Source: an uncultured Rhizobium sp. (GTDB taxonomy: Bacteria > Pseudomonadota > Alphaproteobacteria > Rhizobiales > Rhizobiaceae). From it: a stretch of DNA of 64,000 nucleotides. Positions within the stretch are counted from its first letter, which is position 1; each line of letters starts with the position of its first letter. The position numbers and the translations under genes were made by a program. Below are positions 27,034 through 36,393 of this stretch, piece by piece. The DNA lies in assembly GCA_945952045.1 (NCBI GenBank), contig CAMFHE010000003.1, positions 124,001-188,000 on the forward strand. The letters are read 5' to 3'. The notes under the pieces are model-generated. The model worked only from the letters and a program-made list of their open reading frames with translations. It was not told the DNA's origin and did no database searches.

Positions 27034-29249
27034 GCCCTGGTCACATCCCGGTCGGTGCGCACCAGCCTGGCATGGTCTTCGAGATAGCGGGCGATTTCGG
27101 TCGCGCCGTTTTCCCATTCGATGGCGGCGCAGCGTTTTACGATAGCCGCGCGCTCGGCCGGATCGAGCAGCCGCTCGATATGCCGCGAGGCCAGCGGCAG
27201 GTCGAAATCGCGGCGCAGCAGCCAGCCATGGCCGGTCAGCTCCGCCCAGCGGGCGCGCTTGACCTGAAGGTCCATCTCGTCGGCCTCATTGGGCACGAAC
27301 AGCGTCGGAATGCCGCCCAAGACCTGTTCATGAAAGGCATTGTAGCCGGCCGCCGAAATCGCCGCATCGAAGGCGCGGCTATAGCGGAAGCTGGGGAATA
27401 GCGAGACGATGCGATGACGCTCTCCCAGCGTTGCCGCATCCTCCGCTTCGGCGGCGATGGGCGAACGGATTTCCAGCACCAGCGCCTGCGGATGGCGCAA
27501 GGCCTCCTCGATCAGCCGGCGGCGCACGCCGGTCATGTCGAAATTCACGCCGGAGCCGAGCTGCACGGCGACGACAAGCGCATCGCCCGGAATATCGAGC
27601 GCGGCGCGCGCATCTTCGCGGCGCATCCGCTCTGCGGGATCGAGATGCAGAACCGGCGGGACGAGAAGCACCTCCTTGCGAAAAGCTTCCGTCGGCCCAT
27701 GGTCAAAATCCTCGGCCAATTCGCCGGGCTCGACAATGGCGTCGAAACAATCGGCAAATTGCAGGAACACCGCATGGCTTTCGCGCCACAGCGGCCGCCG
27801 CACCCAGATCTTGAACAGGCTGGGAAACATCTCCAGCGCCCGCGTCACCCCTTCGAAGACTGCGGTGGCGTCATAAGCGAAGACGGCGGGGTTGAGATGG
27901 GCGATCAGCTCGAACACCTCCTCCGCCAGCGCATCGTTCCAGTCGTCCGGCGTGGCGTCGAGGATGCGGTGATGCGGCAGGAAATGCGACTGGTATCCCG
28001 CCTCCACCGCCGCCCGCATCGAATAGGACATGGTGGCGAAGACCGGTTTCAGCCGCGGCGGCAGGCGCTTGGCGATGGCGAGCTGCTGCGCCACATGGCC
28101 GACGCCGATGCCGTTCGACGACATGAAGAGCACATTGCGCATCGGCAGCGGCGGCACGACCCTCGTTGGCGGTGCGACAGGCGCAGGCGTTGGGCCGAGA
28201 AGCTGCATCACCCGGGCGATGCGACCGGGATAAAGGCTGGCGGCATGTTGCGTCTCGACGAAGCGCCGCGCCCGCTCCCCCTGCTCGCGAAACAAAGCGG
28301 GGTCTTCGATGAAGCGGTTGACGACCCGTTCGACATGGGCCGAGACGGTATAGACCGCCGCGTCCCCGAACAGTGGCTCGAAATGCGGCGGCAGGATCAC
28401 GACAAGCCCGACGGCGAGCGCTTCGAGGATCGTGCGCCCAAAGGCTTCCGACCAGGCGGGATCGTGGAAATAGACGTAGAAATCCAGCGTCGCCAGGAAA
28501 TCGGCGATGCCCTCCCAGGCGAAGGGCAGCATGTCCCAATTATGCGGCACCGTGCCGTATTTCGCGGTGAGATAATCGCCGGCGCCGAGGATGCGGATGC
28601 GAAAACGCTTGCCATCGACCGGATAGACCTGCCCCACCTCCTCGCGCGACGGCCATTTCAGCGGATCGGGGCGCGAATGGCGGCCGATGACGATGGGGGA
28701 GCCGACCGGGCGATCCGGCCGGCGCGGCCAGTCGTCGGTATCGATCAGGTTCGGCCAGTCCTCCTCCAGCACGGCGGTTTCGGGCGGCAGCGTCCAGGTC
28801 AGGCTGTGGCGGACGACGGAGCTGACCGGGGCAAGCACCGGTTGGCACCCGAAGGCGTCGCGCGCATGGCAAACCACGCGCTCCAGATCGTATTGGCGGT
28901 TCTTGGCGGCGTCGTAGAGCGGATGGTGCAGCACGATCAGCAGCACGTCGCAGGTGATGGCGATGCGCCGGTCCGGGCGGTTCTCGATGATCGTCGGATG
29001 GTGGATCTGCACCATGCCGGCCCTGACCGGCATGTCGGGATCGATGCGTTCGGTAAACCCCTGGTCGATCAGCCGGCGCAGATGGGGATGCATGGGAAAC
29101 GGCAGGCCGAGCAGCGGCCCCTTGACCGCCAGCAGCCCGGTGCGCAGGCCGGCGCGGGCGGCGGCGATGATTTCGGTGGCCAGCGCCGTGGAGGTGCCGC
29201 CTTCGAAACGGACATCGGCGACGAAGACGATATCGAGGACAAGGCTCAT
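27030..29249 (-). CDS. two-domain glycosyltransferase (GT4-like plus MurG-like)
   Basis: 739 residues from ATG 29249 (MSLVLDIVFVADVRFEGGTS), overlapping the previous stop as ATGA; the frame stays open further upstream but that is another gene's territory. Residues 1-360 look like a GT4-type GT-B fold: VADVRFEGGTSTALATEI, FYVYFHDPAWSEAFGRTILEAL with the EALA glutamate-containing motif, then a helix with EQGERARRFVE. Residues about 385-739 are MurG-like: NVLFMSSNGIGVGHVAQQLA and FVPNEADEMDLQVKRA, nearly the same landmarks as the following gene. It may carry out two successive sugar additions. There is no membrane segment, so a cytoplasmic or peripheral location is expected. Confidence 0.82.
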   Translation of the reverse strand: MSLVLDIVFVADVRFEGGTSTALATEIIAAARAGLRTGLLAVKGPLLGLPFPMHPHLRRLIDQGFTERIDPDMPVRAGMVQIHHPTIIENRPDRRIAITCDVLLIVLHHPLYDAAKNRQYDLERVVCHARDAFGCQPVLAPVSSVVRHSLTWTLPPETAVLEEDWPNLIDTDDWPRRPDRPVGSPIVIGRHSRPDPLKWPSREEVGQVYPVDGKRFRIRILGAGDYLTAKYGTVPHNWDMLPFAWEGIADFLATLDFYVYFHDPAWSEAFGRTILEALAVGLVVILPPHFEPLFGDAAVYTVSAHVERVVNRFIEDPALFREQGERARRFVETQHAASLYPGRIARVMQLLGPTPAPVAPPTRVVPPLPMRNVLFMSSNGIGVGHVAQQLAIAKRLPPRLKPVFATMSYSMRAAVEAGYQSHFLPHHRILDATPDDWNDALAEEVFELIAHLNPAVFAYDATAVFEGVTRALEMFPSLFKIWVRRPLWRESHAVFLQFADCFDAIVEPGELAEDFDHGPTEAFRKEVLLVPPVLHLDPAERMRREDARAALDIPGDALVVAVQLGSGVNFDMTGVRRRLIEEALRHPQALVLEIRSPIAAEAEDAATLGERHRIVSLFPSFRYSRAFDAAISAAGYNAFHEQVLGGIPTLFVPNEADEMDLQVKRARWAELTGHGWLLRRDFDLPLASRHIERLLDPAERAAIVKRCAAIEWENGATEIARYLEDHARLVRTDRDVTRA

Positions 29250-29683
29250 CCGCCACCCGTCGCCAGTCGCGGCGCGGCCGCAAGGAAGGTATCGATATTC
29301 TGCCCGTAGCTGACGATATGCAGCGGCTTCCATTTGGAGAGCAGCAATTGCCAGCGCCGCGCCATATAGGAATCCCAGGGCATTTCGGCGGCGTGCAGGG
29401 TCTGCTCCAGCGTCGAGGGCAGGTATTCGAAGATTGCGTCGCGATGGCGGAAACGCATGAAATCGAGGCTGTCGGTGACGTAGACGATGCGGTGTCTTGC
29501 GCCGAATTTCGTCGTGGTGGCGGTGATGATACCGTCGATATGGCCCTCCTCGACGCCGATCAGCGTCACCAGCATGGCGGTGACCGCCGGCTGCGAGGCA
29601 TAGATATGCAGGGTTGGCGCCGCCTCGCCTTCCGGCGGCGTTTGCCCGCGCCGCCGCGCCGCGATCCAGTCGAAAAGCTTCAT
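29246..29683 (-). CDS. hypothetical protein in glycan operon
   Basis: 145 residues from ATG 29683 (MKLFDWIAARRRGQTPPEGE), whose start overlaps the heparinase-like stop (ATGA); its own stop overlaps the next gene. I recognise no family. The body reads as an alpha/beta fold with APTLHIYASQPAVTAMLVT, then RIVYVTDSLDFMRFRHRD and a terminal region WKPLHIVSYGQNIDTFLAA. No signal peptide or membrane segment is seen. Double overlap with genes of glycan metabolism shows it is an integral, translationally coupled member of the operon, perhaps a small accessory to the glycosyltransferases. Confidence 0.75.
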   Translation of the reverse strand: MKLFDWIAARRRGQTPPEGEAAPTLHIYASQPAVTAMLVTLIGVEEGHIDGIITATTTKFGARHRIVYVTDSLDFMRFRHRDAIFEYLPSTLEQTLHAAEMPWDSYMARRWQLLLSKWKPLHIVSYGQNIDTFLAAAPRLATGGG

Positions 29684-31713
29684 GCCTGACCTCCCGCCTG
29701 CATGCAGAGCCCCCATTCGGAAATGGGCGCGAGTACGCCCACCTCACCCGTCCCTTCGGGCGAAAAATCCACCCGCAGCCGCGCCGGGCCATCCGTCTCG
29801 AACCACAGGCGGGTATAGGCGGAATTGTCGCTTTCTCCCGGCGGCGAACGGGCCGGGGCTGCCTGCCACGCCTCGTCCTCCGGCTCGGCAATCGCGGCGG
29901 TGACGCTGACGCCGCCACGCCGCAGCAGCGCCCGCCGGCCCGAAAGTGTCACCTCGGCCAGCGTATAAACCTGCCATGTCAGCCGCTGCGCGCCTTCCGT
30001 CTCCAGCTCGTCGACGACCGCGAGCCGGCCATCGTCGTGCAATTGCAGCCCGCGCCGCCAGGAGACGGCGCTTTCGGGCTCGGCCAGCGCATAGGCGACG
30101 GCGATCTGCCCGGGCCGCACCGCCGTGCCGAGCAGGCGGGCCTGCATGGCGAGCGACTGTTCCCGCCCGTCGATCCGCAACGTGCCATGCGCCTCCGTCC
30201 GGGTGCGAAAATAGGAAAAGCGTTTTATGGGGTCGAAATAGCCGGGTACGGCATAATTTTCCCGCCCGATATCGCTGGCGAAGCGGATGCCGTCGATTTC
30301 GTAGAGAAAGGAACCGAGATCGAGATGGGCATGATTGGCATCGTTGCGCCCGCCCTTGAGGCCCGCCCAGACCCGGCCGCAGCGCATCACCGCCATCCCC
30401 GCCGATTCGTAGGCGTGGATATAGGGAATGGCGGCGGTATCCTCGTTGGGGTCGGGGCCTGCCGTCTCCGCCTCTTCCCTTCTCCCCGGCGGGGAGAAGG
30501 TGGCCCGAAGGGTCAGATGAGGGGGCGCGGCGATTGCCTGCTCGCCTATTTCGCTTCCGGCATCCACAGGACGACCGCCAATGGAGGATGTTGCCGTCGC
30601 TCCTTCCCTTCCTCCCTCGGGGGTCCGAAGGGCAGATGAGATATGTGGCTCGCCTTTTTGGCCCATGGGATCGGATGAGGCTGAGATATTGGAATCTTTG
30701 GCCTTTAGTGCCTCCGGCATCACCTTCATCCCGCTGTCGCAACCTTCTCGCCCGAGGGGAGAAGGGGCAGGTGGCAAAGTCCTCATTCCATGGAGGGTAG
30801 CTTCGGGGCCGTACCAGAGGAGGTCGAGGGCAGACGGTTCGCCGGGGGCGGCGCGCTGCCAGGCGGCGGCGTCGGGGTCGTTGGAGATGCGGGCGAGCCA
30901 GCCGAGGACCGGGGAGCGCGGCGCTTGCGCATCCGTATCGCCGCAATCGAAGACATCGCCGGAGGGAGCGGTCATGTCGCGGGCGAAGCGCCAGCTTTTG
31001 GCAAGCGAAGGCGGCACCCGGTCGATCAGGCCAGCCTCCAGCAGTGCGGCATGGGCAAGCACGGCATAACGCGTGCCGAATTCCCAATAGGAAGGACCTT
31101 CTGGATAACCGCCATCTGCGCCATAGGCCGAAAGCCCCGCCGCCATCGCCTCCCGGCAGCGTTCTAGAACCGTGTCGCTGAGCCCCCGTGCTTCCTGCCG
31201 CAACACGACAGCGGCGACGATCATGCCGCCGCAGCAGACGGTGTTCCAGTTGTGCCGCGCCGTCACCCAGAAAGCATCGGCGTCAAAGGCCTCCAGCCCC
31301 GGGCGCAAGCCTTTGTCGATCAGCGCTTCACGCACCGCCCGCCGCTCGACCTCGCCCATGACCGGGCCAAACCAGAAAAGCCCGAGCGCCACGGCCGCCA
31401 TCATTTCCGCCGTGTCGAGGAAATGGGTCGGGTTCCAGTCCGGAAATGCGCAGGCTTCGGCAATCTCGCGCCGACCGCGCAACCGGTTGCGCATGCCGCC
31501 CGCCAGACAATCGCCGATGGCAAGTGTCGTCACCCGCTGAAAAAGCCGCCGCGCGGTCGGCAGCATGACTTTGCGGCCGGGTTCCATCTCGATTTTGATC
31601 AACGGCTCGGCGTGGATGCGCTCGCAATCCGCCAGGACATGGGCGGCGACACGGCGTGTGAAAACCGAGCCCGCGGCGGTGGCGCGGAGCTTTTCGACGT
31701 CAATCGTCAGCAT
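29680..31713 (-). CDS. heparinase II/III-like protein carrying an in-frame repeat insertion
   Basis: 677 residues. The N-terminal helical toroid (about 1-300) contains HNWNTVCCGGM and GGYPEGPSYWEFGTRY. The C-terminal beta-sandwich starts with RNDANHAHLDLGSFLYEIDG and FASDIGRENY, the landmarks of heparinase II/III-type polysaccharide lyases. Between them, residues about 313-411 are low-complexity text encoded by RIME-like repeat DNA (30478-30777) and have no family counterpart. Without it the protein would be about 578 residues, normal for the family. The frame is preserved on both sides. No signal peptide is evident, which is odd for a lyase of extracellular glycans. It starts the ATGA-coupled four-gene unit. 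Confidence 0.8.
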   Translation of the reverse strand: MLTIDVEKLRATAAGSVFTRRVAAHVLADCERIHAEPLIKIEMEPGRKVMLPTARRLFQRVTTLAIGDCLAGGMRNRLRGRREIAEACAFPDWNPTHFLDTAEMMAAVALGLFWFGPVMGEVERRAVREALIDKGLRPGLEAFDADAFWVTARHNWNTVCCGGMIVAAVVLRQEARGLSDTVLERCREAMAAGLSAYGADGGYPEGPSYWEFGTRYAVLAHAALLEAGLIDRVPPSLAKSWRFARDMTAPSGDVFDCGDTDAQAPRSPVLGWLARISNDPDAAAWQRAAPGEPSALDLLWYGPEATLHGMRTLPPAPSPLGREGCDSGMKVMPEALKAKDSNISASSDPMGQKGEPHISSALRTPEGGREGATATSSIGGRPVDAGSEIGEQAIAAPPHLTLRATFSPPGRREEAETAGPDPNEDTAAIPYIHAYESAGMAVMRCGRVWAGLKGGRNDANHAHLDLGSFLYEIDGIRFASDIGRENYAVPGYFDPIKRFSYFRTRTEAHGTLRIDGREQSLAMQARLLGTAVRPGQIAVAYALAEPESAVSWRRGLQLHDDGRLAVVDELETEGAQRLTWQVYTLAEVTLSGRRALLRRGGVSVTAAIAEPEDEAWQAAPARSPPGESDNSAYTRLWFETDGPARLRVDFSPEGTGEVGVLAPISEWGLCMQAGGQA
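30478..30777. repeat. RIME-like repeats inserted within the heparinase-like coding region
   Basis: The left part has CTTCTCCCCGGCGGGGAGAA then GGTGGCCCGAAGGGTCAGAT. A second, degenerate copy starts near 30602 (TTCCTCCCTCGGGGGTCCGA). The right end has CTCCGGCATCACCTTCATCC then CTTCTCGCCCGAGGGGAGAA. This is about 300 bp (100 codons) lying inside an open reading frame rather than between genes. Confidence 0.85.
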
Positions 31714-31719
31714 TCGGGA

Positions 31720-31917
31720 TCAATAATGGCGAGCAGAGGCTCTATGCGTCGCATGAGCCGCAGTAGGGTTCTTCTTGGCAACCTTGCATTGGGCCGACTG
31801 GCTGCCCGAGGCACAGATCGTCGGTCGTCCCGCTTCTGTCTGGCATCCATGCAGCAGGAAAGCCGAGGAGACGAGCGCTGCCATGGCGCCCAATTTCGCG
31901 GTGAAATACTTCGTCAC
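31720..31917 (-). CDS. small lipoprotein
   Basis: A 65-residue frame from GTG 31917 (VTKYFTAKLGAMAALVSSAF), with GGAGGGCGGA just upstream; an ATG four codons earlier lies in that ribosome site. The hydrophobic segment ends in the lipobox LHGC, so it would be a lipid-anchored protein of about 40 mature residues containing two further cysteines (PTICASGSQSAQCK). It lies 6 bases upstream of the heparinase-like start on the same strand and could be the first gene of that operon. Function unknown. Confidence 0.55.
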   Translation of the reverse strand: MTKYFTAKLGAMAALVSSAFLLHGCQTEAGRPTICASGSQSAQCKVAKKNPTAAHATHRASARHY

Positions 31918-32328
31918 TCCGCCCTCCATCGACACCGGTTCATGCGTCTATAGAATAGAGAGCAGTTAAGCTTCACTTATAAAACTTGTCAACAAGACAA
32001 CTACTGCCGGACGGAAATATCGCCGAAAAGGATTACATGGCGCAGCCGCTTGCCGCGTCGCTTGCCTCCAATCCGGGGTGCCGGCATATTGCAACTGTTG
32101 ATTCGCTTCCTCGCTCGCGCGCTATCATCGCCTGCATGCCCTTGATCGTCGCCGTGAACGGTGCATGCGCGCAATAAAATCGTGAATTTAGCGGCGCAAG
32201 GGTTGCGCGCGCGCATTTATGTCACAATCCTGCCAAGAGGCGGGGGCAAAGCTCGCCCGAAGACGGCGATGCGTCGCGTGCAGTAAAAAACTGCCCCCGC
32301 CCGTCGGGATTTTTTGGAAAGCATGGCA
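31918..32328. other. non-coding gap upstream of the peptide synthetase
   Basis: About 410 bases between divergent genes. The left 70 bases are AT-rich (around TATAGAATAGAGAGCAG and CTTATAAAACTTGTCAACAA) and are the best place for promoters. The remainder has no convincing gene. A G-rich CGGGATTTTTTGGAAAGC stretch immediately precedes the synthetase start and supplies its ribosome site. Confidence 0.5.
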
Positions 32329-35300
32329 ATGGATACGGCAGCACATTCACGCGCTCTTGCCGAGGCCGAAGTCGATTCGGCCGACGCTGAGCGCGGCGCA
32401 AACGAGACCTCCCCTTCCGCGCACGCCCCCGTGCTTATCGGCAGGGATTTCGACAGGGCCGGCCAAGCCGGCGAGCGCCTCTCGCGCGTCTTCGAAGGCC
32501 TGGCAAGGAACTTCGGCCCGGCGACCGCCGTCATCGACAGCGGCCGGTCATGGACCTATGCCGACATGGATGCACAGGCGAACCGTTTCGCGCGCCTCCT
32601 GGTCCAGCGCGGCGTCAAGCCGGGCGATCGCGTCGCGCTGCTGCTCGACCGTGCCGCCGAAACCTATATCGCCATTCTCGCCGTCATGAAGGCGGGCGCG
32701 GCCTTCGTGCCGCTGGCGCCGGCCTTCCCGCAGGAACGCATGACGCTGATCGTCGAGGATGCCGGCGTGACGCTGGTCGTCACCGTGGCCGGCTATGCCG
32801 AGCGCGCCGCCGAATTGCCAGTTCCGCATGTGGTGGTCGACGCCAACAGCGCCGAGGTTGCCGCCCTCTCCGCCGCCGCGCTTGAGATTGCCGAGTCCGC
32901 AGACGACATCTGCTATATCCTCTATACCTCCGGCACGACCGGAAAGCCGAAGGGCGTCGCCGTTCGCCACCAGAGCATCTGCAACTTCGTGCGGGTTGCG
33001 GCCGAAGCCTATGGCTATCGTCCAGGCGACCGCGTCTATCAGGGCATGACCATCGCCTTCGATTTCTCGACCGAGGAAATCTGGGTGCCGTTTGCCGCCG
33101 GCGCCACCGTGGTGCCCGCGCCCGGCAAGCTGACGCTGGTGGGCGAGGAGCTGGCCGATTTCCTGCGCGCCAACGCCATCACCTGCATGGCCTGCTCGCC
33201 GACGCTGCTCTCCTCCATCGAAAGCGATGTGCCGAGCCTGCGCGCCATCCTGGTCGGCGGCGAGGCCTGCCCGCATAATCTCGTCACCCGCTGGTCGAAG
33301 CCCGGCCGCCAGATCCTCAACACCTATGGCCCGACCGAAGCGACCGTTACGGCGACCATGGGTTACCTGACACCCGAGCGCCCCGTAACCATCGGCGCGC
33401 CACTGCCGACCTATTCCATCGCCATCCTCGATCCTGAATCGCCAAAACTCGTCGCGCCCGGCGAGTTCGGCGAACTCGGCATTGCCGGCATCGGCCTTGC
33501 CGTCGGCTACCTCAACCGCGAGGATCTGACCGACCAGAAATTCATTCCCGATTTCATCGGCCTGCCCAACAATCCCTCCAAGCGTATCTACCGCACCGGG
33601 GATCTGGCCTGCATCAATGCCGAAGGCGAGATCGAATATCACGGCCGTATCGACACGCAGGTGAAAATCCGCGGCTATCGCATCGAGCTCGGCGAAATCG
33701 AAGCCGTGCTGCTCGACCAGAAGAGCATTGCGCAGGCCGCCGTCACCACCTGGGAAATCGAGCCCGGCCGCGTCGAACTCGTCGGTTATTACGCGCTGAA
33801 ATCCGGCATGGCCGCCATTGCCCGTGCCGATCTCGCCAGCGAGCTGAAGCGTCGCCTGCCTGATTACATGGTGCCGTCCTTCCTTGAGGAACTGCCCGCC
33901 CTGCCGATGACGGTGTCCGACAAGGTCGATACCCGCAAGCTGCCGAAGCCGACGACGCTGCGCCTCGGCAACGAGCGCAAGGAAATCGCGCCCTCCACCG
34001 ATGACGAGCATTTCCTGACGGATGCCCTGCGCGACGTGCTGAAGATGGACGACATCTATGTCGAGGACCATTTCTTCGACGATCTCGGCGCAAACTCGCT
34101 GCTGATGGCCCGTTTCTGCGCCCGCCTGCGCACCCGCAAGGAGTGGGCAACCACCTCCATGCGCGACATCTATCTCTTCCCGACGGTTGCCGGCCTTGCG
34201 CGGCATCTGCGCGGTCCGGAAGAAGTGACGGAAGCCGTGGAAGAGCCGCTGCTCACCCATCGCGCCTCCTCGCTCGCCTATTGGACCTGCGGCCTCTTCC
34301 AAGCGATCTTCTACGGGCTTTACAGCTATGTCAGCCTCTGGCTGTTCAACAAGGGCCTGAACTGGGTCTATGACGCGCTCGACGAGCCGGTCAATCTCTA
34401 CCTGCGCTGCGTGGCGCTTTCGGCGCTCACCTTCTTCGGCATGTCCGGCTTTGCGGTTGCCATGAAATGGCTGCTGGTCGGTCGCTGGAAGCCGGAGGCC
34501 TTCCCGATCTGGGGCCTGCGCTATTACCGCTTCTGGGTGGTGCAGACGCTGATCCGCACGGCGCCGGTCGTCCTGTTCCGCGGCAGCCCGCTTTACAGCC
34601 TTTACCTGCGCCTGCTCGGCGCCCGATTGGGCCGCAACACCTCGCTCGAATGCCGTTCGGTGCCTGTCTGCACCGACCTGATCTCGATTGGCGAAAACTC
34701 GATCCTGCGCAAGGAAACCATGCTCCTCGGCTACCGCGCCGAGGCCGGCTATATCCATACCGGCCGCATCGCCATCGGTCACAATTCCTATGTCGGCGTT
34801 GGCTGCATGATCGATATCGATACCTCGATCGGCGACCGCGCCGAGCTTGGCCACGCCTCGTCGCTGCAGCGCGGCCAGCACATTCCAGACGATGCCCACT
34901 GGCACGGTTCGCCGGCGGTGCCGACCAATGCCGAATATTCCAAGGTGCCGAGCGTGACGCTGTCCAAGACGCGCCGCATCCTCTATGAAGCCGTGCAGCT
35001 CATCACCATGTTCGTCATCGTCACGCCCTTCCCGCTGCTGTTCCACAGCTACTGGCAGAACGTGTCCGACGACTACCAGGAAACCATCGGCATCGTCGCC
35101 ATCGGCACGACCATCACGCTTGTCGGCTATATCGCGGTGTCGATGCTGGCGGCGCTGGTTCTGCCACGCATGTTCAGCGTCATCCTGAAGCCGGGCAAGA
35201 CCTACAAGCTCTATGGCTTCCATTTCTGGCTGCAATCGATCGTCGAAGTCTGCTCCAATTCGCGCACGCTGGGCCTTCTGTTCGGCGACAGCTCGGCCAT

Positions 35301-36393
35301 CGTCCATTACATCCGGGCGCTTGGATGGAACCTGAACGAGGTGGTGCAGACCGGCTCGAACTTCGGCAGCAACCAGCAGCAGGACAATCCGCTGTTTTGC
35401 GAGATCGGCACCGGAACGATGGTGTCGGACGGATTGTTCATGATCAACGTCCACAAGTCGGCTTCCGCCTTCAGGCTGGAGCAGACCAAGGTCGGCGAGC
35501 GCAACTATTTCGGCAACAACATCTTCTATCCGCCGGATGGCCGCACGGGCGACAACGTGCTGCTCGGCACCAAGGTCATGGTGCCGATCGACGGTCCCTT
35601 GCGTGAAAATGTCGGCCTGCTCGGCTCGCCGCCCTTCGAAATCCCGCGCATGGTCAAGCGCGACAAGGAACTGATCCAGGGCGTCAGCGAGGACGACCGC
35701 CGCGCCCGGTTGCCGCACAAGAACCGCCACAATTTCGCGACGGCGGTGATGTTCCTCGCCTCGCAATGGGCGATGCTCTTTGCGACGCTGGCGATCTGGG
35801 ACCGCGCGCTCAACTACTACAACGACTGGGCGGAAGTGGCGCTGTTCGCCGCCGTGTTCCTGACGGCCGCGATCACCATTCCCTTCTATGTCTTCGTCGA
35901 GCGCGCCAGCCTCGGCTTCCGCAAGCTCAAGCCGCAGATGACCACGATCTACGACACCACCTTCTGGAAGCATGAGCGCCACTGGAAGCTGTCGGATTCG
36001 CCGATCACCCGGCTGTTTGCCGGCACTCCGTTCCGCCCGATGATTCTTCGCGCACTCGGCGTCAAGGTCGGCCGGCGGGTCTATGACGGCGGCGCCAACC
36101 TGACGGAACGCTCGCTGGTGGAGATCGGCGACGACGTGACGTTGAACGAAAACTGCGTCATCCAGGCGCATTCTCTGGAGGAAGGCGCTTTCAAGTCGGA
36201 CTATATCCGCATCGGCCATGGCTGCAGCCTCGGCCCGGCCGCCTTTGTCCACTACGGCGTGACCATGGGCGACGGCTCGATTGCCGATGTCGATTGCTTC
36301 GTGATGAAGGGTGAGGTTCTGGAGCCGAACTCGGTCTGGCGCGGCAATCCGGCCAAGCTCCATCACTTTGTCCGCCCGGTCAAGGCGGTGTGA
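32329..36393 (+). CDS. Pls/PosA-family single-module nonribosomal peptide synthetase
   Basis: 1354 residues from ATG 32329 (MDTAAHSRALAEAE); ATG 32323 is too close to GGAAAG. The adenylation domain (about 40-530) shows YILYTSGTTGKPKG, NTYGPTEATVT, YRTGDLA and DTQVKIRGYRIELGEIE. A carrier domain follows with attachment Ser590 in DLGANSL. The C-terminal 700 residues alternate membrane helices (around 660, 705, 890, 940, 1145, 1185) with three left-handed beta-helix acyltransferase-like segments rich in IG..; this is the terminal domain of epsilon-poly-lysine synthetase relatives. There is no condensation or thioesterase domain. Expected job: iterative polymerisation of one amino acid at the membrane with export. 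By manual alignment, pocket residues include Asp and Glu (FDFSTEE), compatible with a basic substrate. Confidence 0.92.
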   Translation: MDTAAHSRALAEAEVDSADAERGANETSPSAHAPVLIGRDFDRAGQAGERLSRVFEGLARNFGPATAVIDSGRSWTYADMDAQANRFARLLVQRGVKPGDRVALLLDRAAETYIAILAVMKAGAAFVPLAPAFPQERMTLIVEDAGVTLVVTVAGYAERAAELPVPHVVVDANSAEVAALSAAALEIAESADDICYILYTSGTTGKPKGVAVRHQSICNFVRVAAEAYGYRPGDRVYQGMTIAFDFSTEEIWVPFAAGATVVPAPGKLTLVGEELADFLRANAITCMACSPTLLSSIESDVPSLRAILVGGEACPHNLVTRWSKPGRQILNTYGPTEATVTATMGYLTPERPVTIGAPLPTYSIAILDPESPKLVAPGEFGELGIAGIGLAVGYLNREDLTDQKFIPDFIGLPNNPSKRIYRTGDLACINAEGEIEYHGRIDTQVKIRGYRIELGEIEAVLLDQKSIAQAAVTTWEIEPGRVELVGYYALKSGMAAIARADLASELKRRLPDYMVPSFLEELPALPMTVSDKVDTRKLPKPTTLRLGNERKEIAPSTDDEHFLTDALRDVLKMDDIYVEDHFFDDLGANSLLMARFCARLRTRKEWATTSMRDIYLFPTVAGLARHLRGPEEVTEAVEEPLLTHRASSLAYWTCGLFQAIFYGLYSYVSLWLFNKGLNWVYDALDEPVNLYLRCVALSALTFFGMSGFAVAMKWLLVGRWKPEAFPIWGLRYYRFWVVQTLIRTAPVVLFRGSPLYSLYLRLLGARLGRNTSLECRSVPVCTDLISIGENSILRKETMLLGYRAEAGYIHTGRIAIGHNSYVGVGCMIDIDTSIGDRAELGHASSLQRGQHIPDDAHWHGSPAVPTNAEYSKVPSVTLSKTRRILYEAVQLITMFVIVTPFPLLFHSYWQNVSDDYQETIGIVAIGTTITLVGYIAVSMLAALVLPRMFSVILKPGKTYKLYGFHFWLQSIVEVCSNSRTLGLLFGDSSAIVHYIRALGWNLNEVVQTGSNFGSNQQQDNPLFCEIGTGTMVSDGLFMINVHKSASAFRLEQTKVGERNYFGNNIFYPPDGRTGDNVLLGTKVMVPIDGPLRENVGLLGSPPFEIPRMVKRDKELIQGVSEDDRRARLPHKNRHNFATAVMFLASQWAMLFATLAIWDRALNYYNDWAEVALFAAVFLTAAITIPFYVFVERASLGFRKLKPQMTTIYDTTFWKHERHWKLSDSPITRLFAGTPFRPMILRALGVKVGRRVYDGGANLTERSLVEIGDDVTLNENCVIQAHSLEEGAFKSDYIRIGHGCSLGPAAFVHYGVTMGDGSIADVDCFVMKGEVLEPNSVWRGNPAKLHHFVRPVKAV

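Noticed and set aside
29250..29918. Upstream extension of the 739-residue glycosyltransferase to 962 residues
   Set aside because: The added region is an out-of-frame reading of the small unknown gene and heparinase-like gene; the ATGA overlap at 29249 is the natural start.
32548..36366. 1272-residue minus-strand open frame opposite the peptide synthetase
   Set aside because: It mirrors the codon pattern of the plus-strand gene, gives low-information His/Arg-rich text, and shows no domain.
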